Assembly (NCBI GenBank): GCA_036172665.1
Contig: CM069869.1
Coordinates: 1,736,001-1,800,000 of the forward strand
Direction: 5' to 3'
DNA: 64,000 bases
Source of the DNA: Prosopocoilus inquinatus
Taxonomy: Eukaryota; Arthropoda; Insecta; Coleoptera; Lucanidae
Shown piece by piece: positions 46,771 to 56,586 of this stretch (positions are counted from its first letter, which is position 1; each line of letters begins with the position of its first letter). Below the pieces are notes generated by a model, which worked only from the letters and a program-made list of their open reading frames with translations, was not told the origin of the DNA and searched no databases. A program made the position numbers and the translations under genes.

Positions 46771-47129
46771 AAACCCGCAAGTATCGGTGATTTGCAACCG
46801 GAAACATGTATGACTGTTTGTCCCCGGAAGATACAACAGCCCAGGACCCGCTGGTCTGTTGGTATACCCATAAGAAGTAATTGTTAAAGAAAACAAGAAA
46901 ACAGGTAATCCCAATGGTGTTCTTTAAGACCCTCCTAAAAGTATATGTTCTAGCAAGAGTAATCGATAAGTAAATAGATTCTAATTCGACCCAAAAATAA
47001 ATTGTTTATTGCAGCGCACAGGTATTCTACCCTGCATTTCATGAAGTTGCAGTTTCTCGCATAAATTGCATTATAGTGCGACCTCATAAAATGCAGGCTA
47101 GTATAAATGTGGGTATCCCCTAATGGGGC
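46771..47129. other. Non-coding DNA between repeats
   Basis: No recognisable feature. Confidence 0.4.
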
Positions 47130-47225
47130 GATCGATCGCAAATTTATCGAAATTATTCGAGTTTATGTGGCCCAAACCGAAGGGCAAGGCACATCGACGC
47201 GAGTACTCTCGTGTCTGCTTACACT
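47130..47225 (+). repeat. GAGTACTC repeat-family fragment
   Basis: CGACGCGAGTACTCTCGTG followed by TCTGCTTACACTC, preceded by CCCAAAC, parallels 22505-22575 and the end of the satellite unit. Confidence 0.5.
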
Positions 47226-47699
47226 CTCAAGCATTAGATTAATGTATCTAAATTTTAAAGCGTTAAGCGCACTGGCCGAAATGGCTAATATGCGCAAAAG
47301 CAATGAAATGCTAAACGAAGAAACTTTCCAAAGCTACGTAGAATTTTCGCTCTCTAAATGAACCGCAAATCGTTAATAATTAACATGAACTTCGTAAAGC
47401 TAAAATGCACAAATTGAAATATAAGGGATAAAACGGTGTAAATATGACTCTAATAAATGTAACACTTGCTTAACAAACAACGCGTCTCTCCCCGCTGAAT
47501 TCGTCGCCGGAAATTCCCCGTAAACTCATCCCGAACTCCGCCACTGGCAAAATGCACGTCCGAGTGATGACTGCACGCAAACGAATCCAAAAGAAGAGAG
47601 TTGGAATAATCTTACATAGGATTCAGTAGCGACAATCCAAAACGGGTAAGGTAGTACCTTTTTCCTCCCAGCAAAACCCACCTGGAGGATATAACAAAG
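47226..47699. other. Non-coding DNA, no feature recognised
   Basis: No supported frame or repeat. Confidence 0.4.
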
Positions 47700-48180
47700 G
47701 AATTCAACGTCGTTCGCGAGGTTGGGCGAAGGCAATCACCCAGTACCGATTTGACCGGCGAAAATCTACCCCGGACTACTTGCTTGCTGATGAATAACGA
47801 CCAGCTCGAGAAAGGGTTATCACGCCATCCAAAACCGTTCTACAAAACCGCATAAGAATAGTGTCCAACTTGTCGAGACTACAATTAACAGAGCGAGTGC
47901 ATCCCCACAGGACGGTAGGGTCACAAATACATGGTAATAATCGTTATCGAAAACAGCCTCCCAAACTCACTACGCCTCTTAGACGTGACACACCTGCACT
48001 GTCTCGTTGCTCGCGATCAAGAGAGAGAAACATGCGCACCAATCGAATAGCTACTCAGCAACGATCAACAATGCCTTTAACATGCGTGCACAAAGGGAAG
48101 CCTACCCTGCCGTAACGACTGAAGCGAAAAATAAATGGATATAACACACCATTGGACATGGGAAGGGAAAGCTGATAAAA
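47700..48180 (+). repeat. Dispersed repeat family H, copy 4
   Basis: The clearest link is GTGCACAAAGGGAAGCCTACC, then CGACTGAAGCGAAAAATAAAT near 48085-48135, paralleling 39490-39535 and 33535-33575. Similarity in the first half is weaker. Confidence 0.45.
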
Positions 48181-48446
48181 ACGCTGCGACACACGATAAA
48201 AGAATAGTATTTCTTATCAGTCATTTTCCTTGGTTTGTACTATTTGTTTTGTTTTCGCGAAAGAAGAAACAACCCTCCACGATTCCTTTTTTTTTTTGTT
48301 TAGGATGAAGAATTTAGTCGCAACCGAATTTTTTAATTCAATTTAAATTCAGTATTCCAAAGAAATTCCAGCCAGGCGTTGATGAGTTACAGAAAAATCA
48401 ATATTCCGTATATAAAAAAACCTAGTGCTTAATAAAGGTTATATTT

Positions 48447-49700
48447 GATTATTACGATTGCGACTACATACACATACCGATTCCACCATATAAAGTAGGC
48501 ACATCCGAGCGCTCATTAGGCAGTCTTACAGCGTGAGCTTAAATGCGATGCCGATGTACGCCGATTTAAATTTTGTGCCTACTTGGAGCGGTTTCATCTG
48601 CATATGAGTATTGGGCCCCATTTAAAAAATCTCAAAAATTATGCAGACGACATGCTACCCTTCGTTCTAACGCGCCCCGCTGCCCACAATCCAGCATTAG
48701 AGCATCTAGCGTCCTCGCGACGAACCTCAGCGTTAGCGCACCCCGCGTTAGAGCATTCAGTGTCACCGCATCACGGCATCTAGCGCCCCCGCGCCGGCGC
48801 ATCATCGCGTCTCCCACCACCGAGTAACTCGCGACGATAGGCAACCATGTATACATATTTGTGACACAATGTTAATTCTCGATAAGACAAGTGGCGCAGA
48901 ATCGGCATGGCATATCTACTTGAGTAGCAGAGATTGATTTCATAAAAGAGAGATAAAACGCTAGATCACGAAGTGGGGGAGGGCGGTGCTAAAATTCTCA
49001 AGCCATTTCTAACAGTTGTTGGTAAAAGGAACTAGAAGGAAGGAAAGACCATCTGGTCAACTTGATAGAAGGAAAGCAGCATTTAATTTCATTCTGGGGA
49101 GATGAAAAGAACGCAAACCACCAAGACCAAAGGGAGGTGGTAAAATCCTCCAGTAAAACAAATTGGTCATCAGTGAGTGTCGTATGAGACGAACAACTTT
49201 TAATATCCGGTAATAATAATTATTCCCTAATTTAGTTCTGGCTATCAGAACCAGAAAACAATTTTCCATTCTGCGGCTTTCAAGCCAGCGAACGAAGTAG
49301 CTGCTACCCTATAATAATTTAAAATGCGCGACTTCATAAGAGAAGGGAAGAAGGCAACGGTGGAGTAAGTACTCGCCGACGATTTTAAAATATTCAGTCG
49401 GTAGTTAAATGCGTATCATCGGACTCCCTGTTCTCCGGTTTTCGGAACAAAGGCATAACTCCAAAGAAGTTAGTTGTTAGCGGATATTTTAATCACGAAA
49501 GAATTTCGTATTTACCTTAACGAATTTCTACTTTTGCTTACGTACCCTCACTATCAATGAAATGTTAGCAGCTTTCCTTTCATAATTTAAGCAAGGAGAA
49601 ATCATCTTCAGTTTATATCAGTAGGTAGATAACTGACTCAAAAAGGAACGAGCTTGTGAAGAAAGTAAATGTGCTATGGGGTTCTGCGCCACTTTTCTTA
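48447..49700 (-). repeat. Amplicon block A, left copy
   Basis: About 1.25 kb nearly identical to 56587-57838 in the same orientation and to the reverse complement of about 50270-51515. It holds a GC-rich minisatellite-like patch (48660-48830) with AGCGTTAG, GAGCATCTAGCG and CCCCGCG words, and one unit (about 49020-49160) of the ~150 bp repeat arrayed at 58040-58790. The frames inside are frame-preserved only because copies are nearly identical; they show no protein motif. Confidence 0.9.
48655..48835. repeat. GC-rich degenerate minisatellite within block A
   Basis: Words AGCRTTAGAGCATCTAGCG and CCCCGCG recur with spacing of about 25-35 bp. The patch is conspicuously CpG-rich in AT-rich surroundings and occurs in every A copy (51110-51300, 54120-54290, 56800-56990), with a diverged version at 50125-50215. 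Confidence 0.6.
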
Positions 49701-50084
49701 AGCCGGCAATACATGATCCAATAATTTCACTAAAATTTCATGCAAACATGTGTGTATAAATTCATGAATTGTAATTCGCAATACACGTATCAATTATATT
49801 AATAAAAAGATGATAATAGTAATTTAGAATGTTAATGTTGGTGAAAATGGTAACTTATTAATGCTTCTAACTTTAAGTTATTTTCTTTGAACAGCTGGTT
49901 GTTGGATTATGTTATCAAGGGTATCCTCCAAACGGAGAGCACTTGGTTATCAAGGATTCAACTGTCTCGAAGCAAAAATTATTTATAAACATGTACCCAC
50001 ATAAACTAAGTGGAGTCGTTACTCATTCATCTGAGTCAACAGCCAACAGCAACAATCAAAGTCACTAGAATTTATGCTCAGCTG
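49701..50084. other. Spacer of the left palindrome
   Basis: Unique AT-rich sequence between block A (left copy) and the beginning of the large arm; no frame or repeat recognised. Confidence 0.5.
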
Positions 50085-51750
50085 TTGGAGAAAGGAACGA
50101 GTATAATGGTAAGGCCTAATTTAGCGTTAGGCGTTAGTGCACCACATGTTGGAGCATTCAGCGCCCCTGCGCAAGAGTATCATTCAATCTCCAGCGCCAG
50201 CAATTCGAGACGATAGGCAACCACGCATGGATGTCTTTTGCGACGCAATGCTAATTCTCCATAAGGAAAGTGGCGCAGAACCCCATAGCACATCTACTTT
50301 CTTCATAAGCTCGTTCCTTTTTGAGTCAGTTATCTACCTACTGATATAAACTGAAGATGATTTCTCCTTGCTTAAATTATGAAAGGAAAGCTGCTAACAT
50401 TTCATTGATAGTGAGGGTACGTAAGCAAAAGTAGAAATTCGTTAAGCTAAATATGAAATTCTTTCGTGATTAAAATATCCGCTAACAACTAACTTCTTTG
50501 GAGTTATGCCTTTGTTCCGAAAACCGGAGAACAGGGAGTCCGATGATACGCATTTAACTACCGACTGAATATTTTAAAATCGTCGGCGAGTACTTACTCC
50601 ACCGTTGCCTTCTTCCCTTCTCTTATGAAGTCGCGCATTTTAAATTATTATAGGGTAGCAGCTACTTCGTTCGCTAGCTTGAAAGCCGCAGAATGGAAAA
50701 TTGTTTTGTGGTTCTGATAGCCAGAACTAAATTAGGGAATAATTATTATTACCGGATATTAAAAGTTGTTCGTCTCATACGACACTCACTGATGACCAAT
50801 TTGTTTTACTGGAGGATTTTACCACCTCCCTTTGGTCTTGGTGGTTTGCGTTCTTTTCATCTCCCCAGAATGAAATTAAATGCTGCTTTCCTTCTATCAA
50901 GTTGACCAGATGGTCTTTCCTTCCTTCTAGTTCCTTTTACCAACAACTGTTAGAAATGGCTTGAGAATTTTAGCACCGCCCTCCCCCACTTCGTGATCTA
51001 GCGTTTTATCTCTCTTTTATGAAATCAATCTCTGCTACTCAAGTAGATATGCCATGCCGATTCTGCGCCACTTGTCTTATCGAGAATTAACATTGTGTCA
51101 CAAATATGTATACATGGTTGCCTATCGTCGCGAGTTACTCGGTGGTGGGAGACGCGATGATGCGCCGGCGCGGGGGCGCTAGATGCCGTGATGCGGTGAC
51201 ACTGAATGCTCTAACGCGGGGTGCGCTAACGCTGAGGTTCGTCGCGAGGACGCTAGATGCTCTAATGCTGGATTGTGGGCAGCGGGGCGCGTTAGAACGA
51301 AGGGTAGCATGTCGTCTGCATAATTTTTGATTTTTTTAAGTGGGGCCCAATACTCATATGCAGATGAAACCGCTCCAAGTAGGCACAAAATTTAAATCGG
51401 CGTACATCGGCATCGCATTTAAGCTCACGCTGTAAGACTGCCTAATGAGCGCTCGGATGTGCCTACTTTATATGGTGGAATCGGTATGTGTATGTAGTCG
51501 CAATCGTAATAATTAATATTCGTGCGCTTAATTTTTAAAGTCAAAAAGCAAGGTGGATGGTCCGTGCAGCGGGCTTAAGTTTAGAGTGCAAGGTAGAGGA
51601 GATTATCGGTGCGAATAAATAAATGGATACGTTTAGAATTTTGTTGTTTACTTAAGATGCGCCTTTGCCTTAAATTGGCAGGCATTCACAGAGATGCGAA
51701 CTGAATGGTAAATGCATTTACTCAGTACTGATATTTATATTTATACTTGC

Positions 51751-51774
51751 ATATATATATATATATATATATAT
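51751..51774. repeat. (TA)n microsatellite in left arm
   Basis: About 11-12 TA units; the mirrored tract at 56314-56349 is about 18 units, one of the few differences between arms. Confidence 0.95.
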
Positions 51775-51900
51775 TCTCCGATCAATCACGTTCTATTGGA
51801 AAATTTCGTGGAAATTACCAACATATATTCCTAATTAGGTAAATGAAGTTTATTCTTGCCCGATGAAAATTATAAGTAGAAAATTTTTTTAAACTTATAA

Positions 51901-52009
51901 CGGACATAATTATGAAGGGAAAACACTCAACGTTTCGCAGGGGTCAGGAGTGACCAAGCTATTAATCAATAGCGAAACGATGAGTGTTTTCCCTCCATAA
52001 TTTTGTCCG
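51901..52009. repeat. Palindromic hammerhead-like remnant, left arm
   Basis: 51901-51938 and 51972-52009 are reverse complements at 35 of 38 positions, ending GCGAAACGNTGAGTGTTTTCC on each strand. Between them a CTGACGA-type box is corrupted (GTGACCA) although AGCTATT/AATAGC can still pair. The outer part matches 34465-34515. Mirrored at 56079-56187. Confidence 0.6.
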
Positions 52010-52165
52010 TTTCAAGTTTAAAGAAAAACTTTTTACTTTTAATTAATACCTCAGGCTGGAAAGTTTAGAACGAAAGATGCTAAACCGGCTCGTGTTTTTT
52101 TTTCTATTTGAGCCTATACTTATTTGAATATCGCCTTGCTCGAAGAATGTCAGCAAGTATTCTGA

Positions 52166-52477
52166 GATTCAAACTTGTCGCTGGCATATAGTATTAAATG
52201 TGGAGCATGTTTTTCGTCCGAGTTCCTCTTCATAAATCCCTTCTCGAATGGCAATGGAAGAGTTGATCGCCTTCTGTTAAGCTGCTTACTAAAAATGTAC
52301 ACTATAATACTGCTCTCCCTATATACGAATTCTGCAGCAAGAGAAACCTACTTGCAATATCTTCGTGAATCGAGACCACAGAACCCCGAATTCAACAAGC
52401 CTGCATCACTTTCCAGATTTATAATGGAGAACGTCGAAAGAGAATTCAGAGAACTACGGTATCTCACGGATTTCTGA
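52166..52477 (+). pseudogene. Fic-domain fragment with altered catalytic motif, left copy
   Basis: The frame opens after a stop at 52163 and first offers TTG, not ATG, at 52175, so it is an exon or fragment. Residues ~20-29 of the TTG-started frame read NPFSNGNGR, matching the Fic signature HPFx(D/E)GN(G/K)R except that the catalytic His is Asn and the metal-binding acidic residue is Asn. RLLLSCLL follows as the next helix, then a Fic-like tail with ETYLQYL and SRFIMENVEREFREL. Fic enzymes transfer AMP or related groups to protein hydroxyls; this version should be inactive. The upstream half of the domain is absent or in an unseen exon. Affiliation to animal or bacterial Fic proteins is not resolved. 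Confidence 0.6.
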
Positions 52478-52842
52478 ATTTGATAGCTACTTTCAATTAT
52501 CGCGAATATCAAGCAAAAACAAAAAAAAAATACAGATAAAAGAAATAACTTATTTTTTTTCCAATTCTAATCACGTCACTCAACTCTCAAGTTGTTTTCA
52601 TCGTCCACTCATCCGAATAATTTTTTTTATCAACTGCAAAATGTTTGTATCATCTACCGATGTAGAACGAAAAGCAGAAAATATTTCTGCAGTTATAAGT
52701 TTTCCGAATATAACAATATTTAATTCCCTATATGTATAAGTAATACAAACTCAGGTGTCTAAGTACATTCACCACAGTTAGACATATGTATATGTAGTTC
52801 GCTGCAGCAAACAAAAAATTAAAATGTATAATAAAGATAGAA

Positions 52843-53163
52843 ATGAATTTTGCGGCCGCGAAAATCCACTTCGACAAAAATACTATAAATTATTTCAAAG
52901 ATAGTATAACTAATGTACTTATGGATCCTGACGGTAACGGCGCTTTAGAAGAATATTTAACGAAACAAGGGCGACAAGATCTTTTAAAATCACTGTCCTT
53001 ATGGCGAGAAACGAAAGATAGAGACTTACTTAATAAATGCGCGTGTATCTTACAAGAAGAAATCGACGAAGACTTCTTTCAATATCTTTTAGTAAAACGG
53101 CAGAAGAGGAGAAACGTCTTGCAGAAATTTCTTGCAAGTCGCATGTTCTCTTTAATACGCTAA
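52843..53163 (+). CDS. Unknown 106 aa protein, weakly RGS-domain-like, left copy
   Basis: ATG-started frame of 106 codons. It is helical and charged: residues ~17-45 (YFKDSITNVLMDPDGNGALE, then EYL) resemble the DP-x-G-x-x-x-F-x-x-FL entry of regulator-of-G-protein-signalling domains. LLKSLSLWRET could correspond to the following helix with its usual Trp. The C-terminus is basic (KRQKRRN). RGS domains speed GTP hydrolysis on G-alpha subunits; the resemblance is by eye and could be wrong. The frame lies 366 nt after the Fic-like fragment on the same strand. It is mirrored at 54925-55245 with an identical protein and recurs in diverged form at 59413-59757, so it has stayed open across an older duplication. 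Confidence 0.45.
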   Translation: MNFAAAKIHFDKNTINYFKDSITNVLMDPDGNGALEEYLTKQGRQDLLKSLSLWRETKDRDLLNKCACILQEEIDEDFFQYLLVKRQKRRNVLQKFLASRMFSLIR

Positions 53164-53246
53164 TTATTCTCTTCTGCGAGTATGTAATAATTATTCCTAA
53201 TTAAGCACATGGTATTTTTATTTTTTAATATACCCTTATTTGTAAG

Positions 53247-53523
53247 TTAATTTTTGGGTAGTTCTTGCTCGTGAGAATTGCAGAGAATATGAAACAAATA
53301 AAAAAGCTTTTAAAGACGAGCTAAAAGAGTAATTTATTGACTTACTTGACGTTTCGCAAATATAATTATTTGCTTTATCAAAAGTGAATAACAGAAGTAT
53401 AAACAATTTAGCCTACTAAATTTTTTAAATTAATTGTGAAGAGACTGTTAGTGGTAAAAAAAATTATCAGCAAAGATATAAATTGTGTACCAAGAATATC
53501 ATTACTGATGCGGCCGGGCCCGT
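53247..53523 (-). mobile_element. 277 bp retroelement insertion with 12 bp target duplication, left copy
   Basis: Flanked by CTTATTTGTAAG at 53235-53246 and 53524-53535, and absent at the corresponding place of the third copy (about 59353-59364), which is an empty site. On the minus strand it carries a degenerate hammerhead: TTGATAA where CTGANGA is expected, stem II GCAAATA/TATTTGC, then GAAACGTC. Both insertions in the arms are mirror copies of one event before the inverted duplication. Confidence 0.75.
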
Positions 53524-53729
53524 CTTATTTGTAAGCAATTTGACAATTACCAGAAAGAGCTGTTAGGCGAAAGCCTGAAGATATTCCCAAGTAAGAAGAG
53601 TGTTACGAATTTATTCGGTATTAGGAGCGCAAAAGATAAGTAAGATGTAAGACACCTGCGGACACATACGATGCGTACACTTGCTTTTAAACATGTTCAC
53701 GTCTGTATATGTAACTGTATATTATAGAT

Positions 53730-53940
53730 GTCGCTGTTTTATCTGTTCATCACTCTTACATCGCAATTGCGAATAAATTGGACAAGTCGTTTTTGTTTGC
53801 AGTGGGAATGTTGGGCTACGTTTCTGCTGACGAAGCCCAAGCAGGGCTGAAACAGCTATACAGAAGCTGATCGAGGTTTTCACTGCAATCAAAAACGATT
53901 TGCAAAAAAATTTTTTTGTAATAATAATATAATATATATA
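53730..53940 (+). repeat. Copy of the hammerhead-bearing hairpin element
   Basis: Matches 45970-46175 from AGATGTCGCT through CAAAAACGATTTGCAAAA with scattered differences. It lies in the spacer between the two large arms. Confidence 0.8.
53821..53866 (+). ncRNA. Hammerhead ribozyme motif, spacer copy
   Basis: Core CTGACGA at 53827-53833 and GAAA at 53849-53852 are intact. Stem II is AGCCC/GGGCT with a 5 nt loop, and stem I pairs TTTCTG (53821-53826) with CAGAAG (53861-53866). The cleavage triplet is ATA (53858-53860) in place of GTC: H17 = A is allowed, but stem III loses one of its two pairs. Flanks again pair over a long distance. Compared with 46063-46127 it may be slower or inactive. 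Confidence 0.65.
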
Positions 53941-53984
53941 TTTTCATAAGCGTAACAGCTCTTTCTGGTAATTGTAGTCGAGGT

Positions 53985-54387
53985 AGTCTTACAGCGTGAG
54001 CTTAAATACGATGCCGATGTACGCCGATTTAAATTTTGTGCCTACTTGGAGCGGTTTCATCTGCATATGAGTAGTGGCCCCCAGTTAAAAATCTCAAAAA
54101 TTATGCAGACGAAATGCTACCCTTCGTTATAACGCGCCCCGCTGTCCGCAATTCAGCATTAGAGCATCTAGCGTCCTCTCGACGAACCTCAGCGTTAGCG
54201 CACCCCGCGTTAGAGCATTCAGTGTCACCGCGTCACGGCATCTAGCGCCCCCGCGCCGGCGCATCATCGCGTCTCCCACCACCGAGTAACTCGCGACGAT
54301 AGGCAACCATGTATACATATTTGTGACACAATGTTAATTCTCGATAAGACAAGTGGCGCAGAATCGGCATGGCATATCTACTAAACA
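53985..54387 (-). repeat. Truncated block A copy in the spacer
   Basis: Matches 56660-57055 from AGTCTTACAGCGTGAGCTTAAA to GGCATGGCATATCTACT, more diverged than the other A copies. It abuts the start of the right arm. Confidence 0.85.
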
Positions 54388-54564
54388 TTAGACATGTTTA
54401 AAAGCAAGTGTACGCATCGTATGTGTCCGCAGGTGTCTTACATCTTACTTATCTTTTGCGCTCCTAATACCGAATAAATTCGTAACACTCTTCTTACTTG
54501 GGAATATCTTCAGGCTTTCGCCTAACAGGTCTTTCTGGTAATTGTCAAATTGCTTACAAATAAG

Positions 54565-54841
54565 ACGGGCCTGGCCGCATCAGTAATGATATTCTTGGTA
54601 CACAATTTATATCTTTGCTGATAATTTTTTTTACCACTAACAGTCTCTTCACAATTAATTTAAAAAATTTAGTAGGCTAAATTGTTTATACTTCTGTTAT
54701 TCACTTTTGATAAAGCAAATAATTATATTTGCGAAACGTCAAGTAAGTCAATAAATTACTCTTTTAGCTCGTCTTTAAAAGCTTTTTTATTTGTTTCATA
54801 TTCTCTGCAATTCTCACGAGCAAGAACTACCCAAAAATTAA
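54565..54841 (+). mobile_element. 277 bp retroelement insertion with 12 bp target duplication, right copy
   Basis: Flanked by CTTACAAATAAG at 54553-54564 and 54842-54853. Carries the degenerate hammerhead in plus orientation near 54710-54748. Mirror of 53247-53523. Confidence 0.75.
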
Positions 54842-54924
54842 CTTACAAATAAGGGTATATTAAAAAATAAAAATACCATGTGCTTAATTAGGAATAATTA
54901 TTACATACTCGCAGAAGAGAATAA

Positions 54925-55245
54925 TTAGCGTATTAAAGAGAACATGCGACTTGCAAGAAATTTCTGCAAGACGTTTCTCCTCTTCTGCCGTTTTACTAAA
55001 AGATATTGAAAGAAGTCTTCGTCGATTTCTTCTTGTAAGATACACGCGCATTTATTAAGTAAGTCTCTATCTTTCGTTTCTCGCCATAAGGACAGTGATT
55101 TTAAAAGATCTTGTCGCCCTTGTTTCGTTAAATATTCTTCTAAAGCGCCGTTACCGTCAGGATCCATAAGTACATTAGTTATACTATCTTTGAAATAATT
55201 TATAGTATTTTTGTCGAAGTGGATTTTCGCGGCCGCAAAATTCAT
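54925..55245 (-). CDS. Unknown 106 aa protein, weakly RGS-domain-like, right copy
   Basis: Encodes the same 106 residues as 52843-53163 in mirror orientation. Upstream sequence, including the AATGTATAATAAAGATAGAA leader just before the ATG, is also conserved. Since both arms are nearly identical, equality here says little about selection. Its neighbour on the same strand, upstream, is the right Fic-like fragment. Confidence 0.45.
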   Translation of the reverse strand: MNFAAAKIHFDKNTINYFKDSITNVLMDPDGNGALEEYLTKQGRQDLLKSLSLWRETKDRDLLNKCACILQEEIDEDFFQYLLVKRQKRRNVLQKFLASRMFSLIR

Positions 55246-55610
55246 TTCTATCTTTATTATACATTTTAATTTTTTGTTTGCTGCAGCGAACTACATATAC
55301 ATATGTCTAACTGTGGTGAATGTACTTAGACACCTGAGTTTGTATTACTTATACATATAGGGAATTAAATATTGTTATATTCGGAAAACTTATAACTGCA
55401 GAAATATTTTCTGCTTTTCGTTCTACATCGGTAGATGATACAAACATTTTGCAGTTGATAAAAAAAATTATTCGGATGAGTGGACGATGAAAACAACTTG
55501 AGAGTTGAGTGACGTGATTAGAATTGGAAAAAAAATAAGTTATTTCTTTTATCTGTATTTTTTTTTTGTTTTTGCTTGATATTCGCGATAATTGAAAGTA
55601 GCTATCAAAT

Positions 55611-55922
55611 TCAGAAATCCGTGAGATACCGTAGTTCTCTGAATTCTCTTTCGACGTTCTCCATTATAAATCTGGAAAGTGATGCAGGCTTGTTGAATTC
55701 GGGGTTCTGTGGTCTCAATTCACGAAGATATTGCAAGTAGGTTTCTCTTGCTGCAGAATTCGTATATAGGGAGAGCAGTATTATAGTGTACATTTTTAGT
55801 AAGCAGCTTAACAGAAGGCGATCAACTCTTCCATTGCCATTCGAGAAGGGATTTATGAAGAGGAACTCGGACGAAAAACATGCTCCACATTTAATACTAT
55901 ATGCCAGCGACAAGTTTGATTC
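55611..55922 (-). pseudogene. Fic-domain fragment with altered catalytic motif, right copy
   Basis: Same as 52166-52477 except one serine to leucine change (TCG to TTG) in the segment after ETYLQYL. The NPFSNGNGR motif has the same Asn in place of the catalytic His, so the loss predates the duplication. No ATG precedes the motif in frame. Confidence 0.6.
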
Positions 55923-56078
55923 TCAGAATATTTGCTGACATTCTTCGAGCAAGGCGATATTCAAATAAGTATAGGCTCAAATAGAAAAAAAAACACGAGC
56001 CGGTTTAGCATCTTTCGTTCTAAACTTTCCAGCATGAGGTATTAATTAAAAGTAAAAAGTTTTTCTTTAAACTTGAAA

Positions 56079-56187
56079 CGGACAAAATTATGGAGGGAAA
56101 ACACTCATCGTTTCGCTATTGATTAATAGCTTGGTCACTCCTGACCCCTGCGAAACGTTGAGTGTTTTCCCTTCATAATTATGTCCG
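56079..56187. repeat. Palindromic hammerhead-like remnant, right arm
   Basis: Mirror of 51901-52009; arms 56079-56116 and 56150-56187. Confidence 0.6.
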
Positions 56188-56311
56188 TTATAAGTTTAAA
56201 AAAATTTTCTACTTATAATTTTCATCGGGCAAGAATAAACTTCATTTACCTAATTAGGAATATATGTTGGTAATTTCCAAGAAATTTTCCAATAGAACGT
56301 GATTGATCGGA

Positions 56312-56313
<2 letters not shown>

Positions 56314-56349
<36 letters not shown>
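56314..56349. repeat. (TA)n microsatellite in right arm
   Basis: About 18 TA units, longer than the mirrored tract. Confidence 0.95.
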
Positions 56350-56352
<3 letters not shown>

Positions 56353-56586
56353 AGTATAAATATAAATATCAGTACTGAGTAAATGCATTTACCATTCAGT
56401 TCGCATCTCTGTGAATGCCTGCCAATTTAAGGCAAAGGCGCATCTTAAGTAAACAACAAAATTCTAAACGTATCCATTTATTTATTCGCACCGATAATCT
56501 CCTCTACCTTGCACTCTAAACTTAAGCCCGCTGCACGGACCATCCACCTTGCTTTTTGACTTTAAAAATTAAGCGCACGAATATTA

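Larger units (their letters stand above)
50085..53696 (+). repeat. Left arm of a ~3.6 kb inverted duplication
   Basis: Reverse complement of 54392-58000 over its entire length; by eye the arms differ at roughly one site per few hundred bases plus a longer (TA)n tract in the right arm. In order it contains a diverged A-type patch, block A (to about 51515), a (TA)n tract, a 38 bp palindromic remnant (51901-52009), the Fic-like fragment, the RGS-like frame and a 277 bp insertion. The spacer to the other arm is about 695 bp. Confidence 0.93.

Noticed and set aside
47764..47800. CTGATGA box in the family H region
   Set aside because: No pairing stem II and no GAAA follows.
48632..48856. 74-codon frame MYTWLPIVASYS..., also at 51106, 56770 and shortened at 54127
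   Set aside because: It overlaps the GC-rich minisatellite, copies are near-identical DNA, and no protein motif is visible.
49057..49269. 70-codon frame MENCF..., also at 50693 and 57195
   Set aside because: Conserved only through recent duplication of block A; no motif and no supporting signals.
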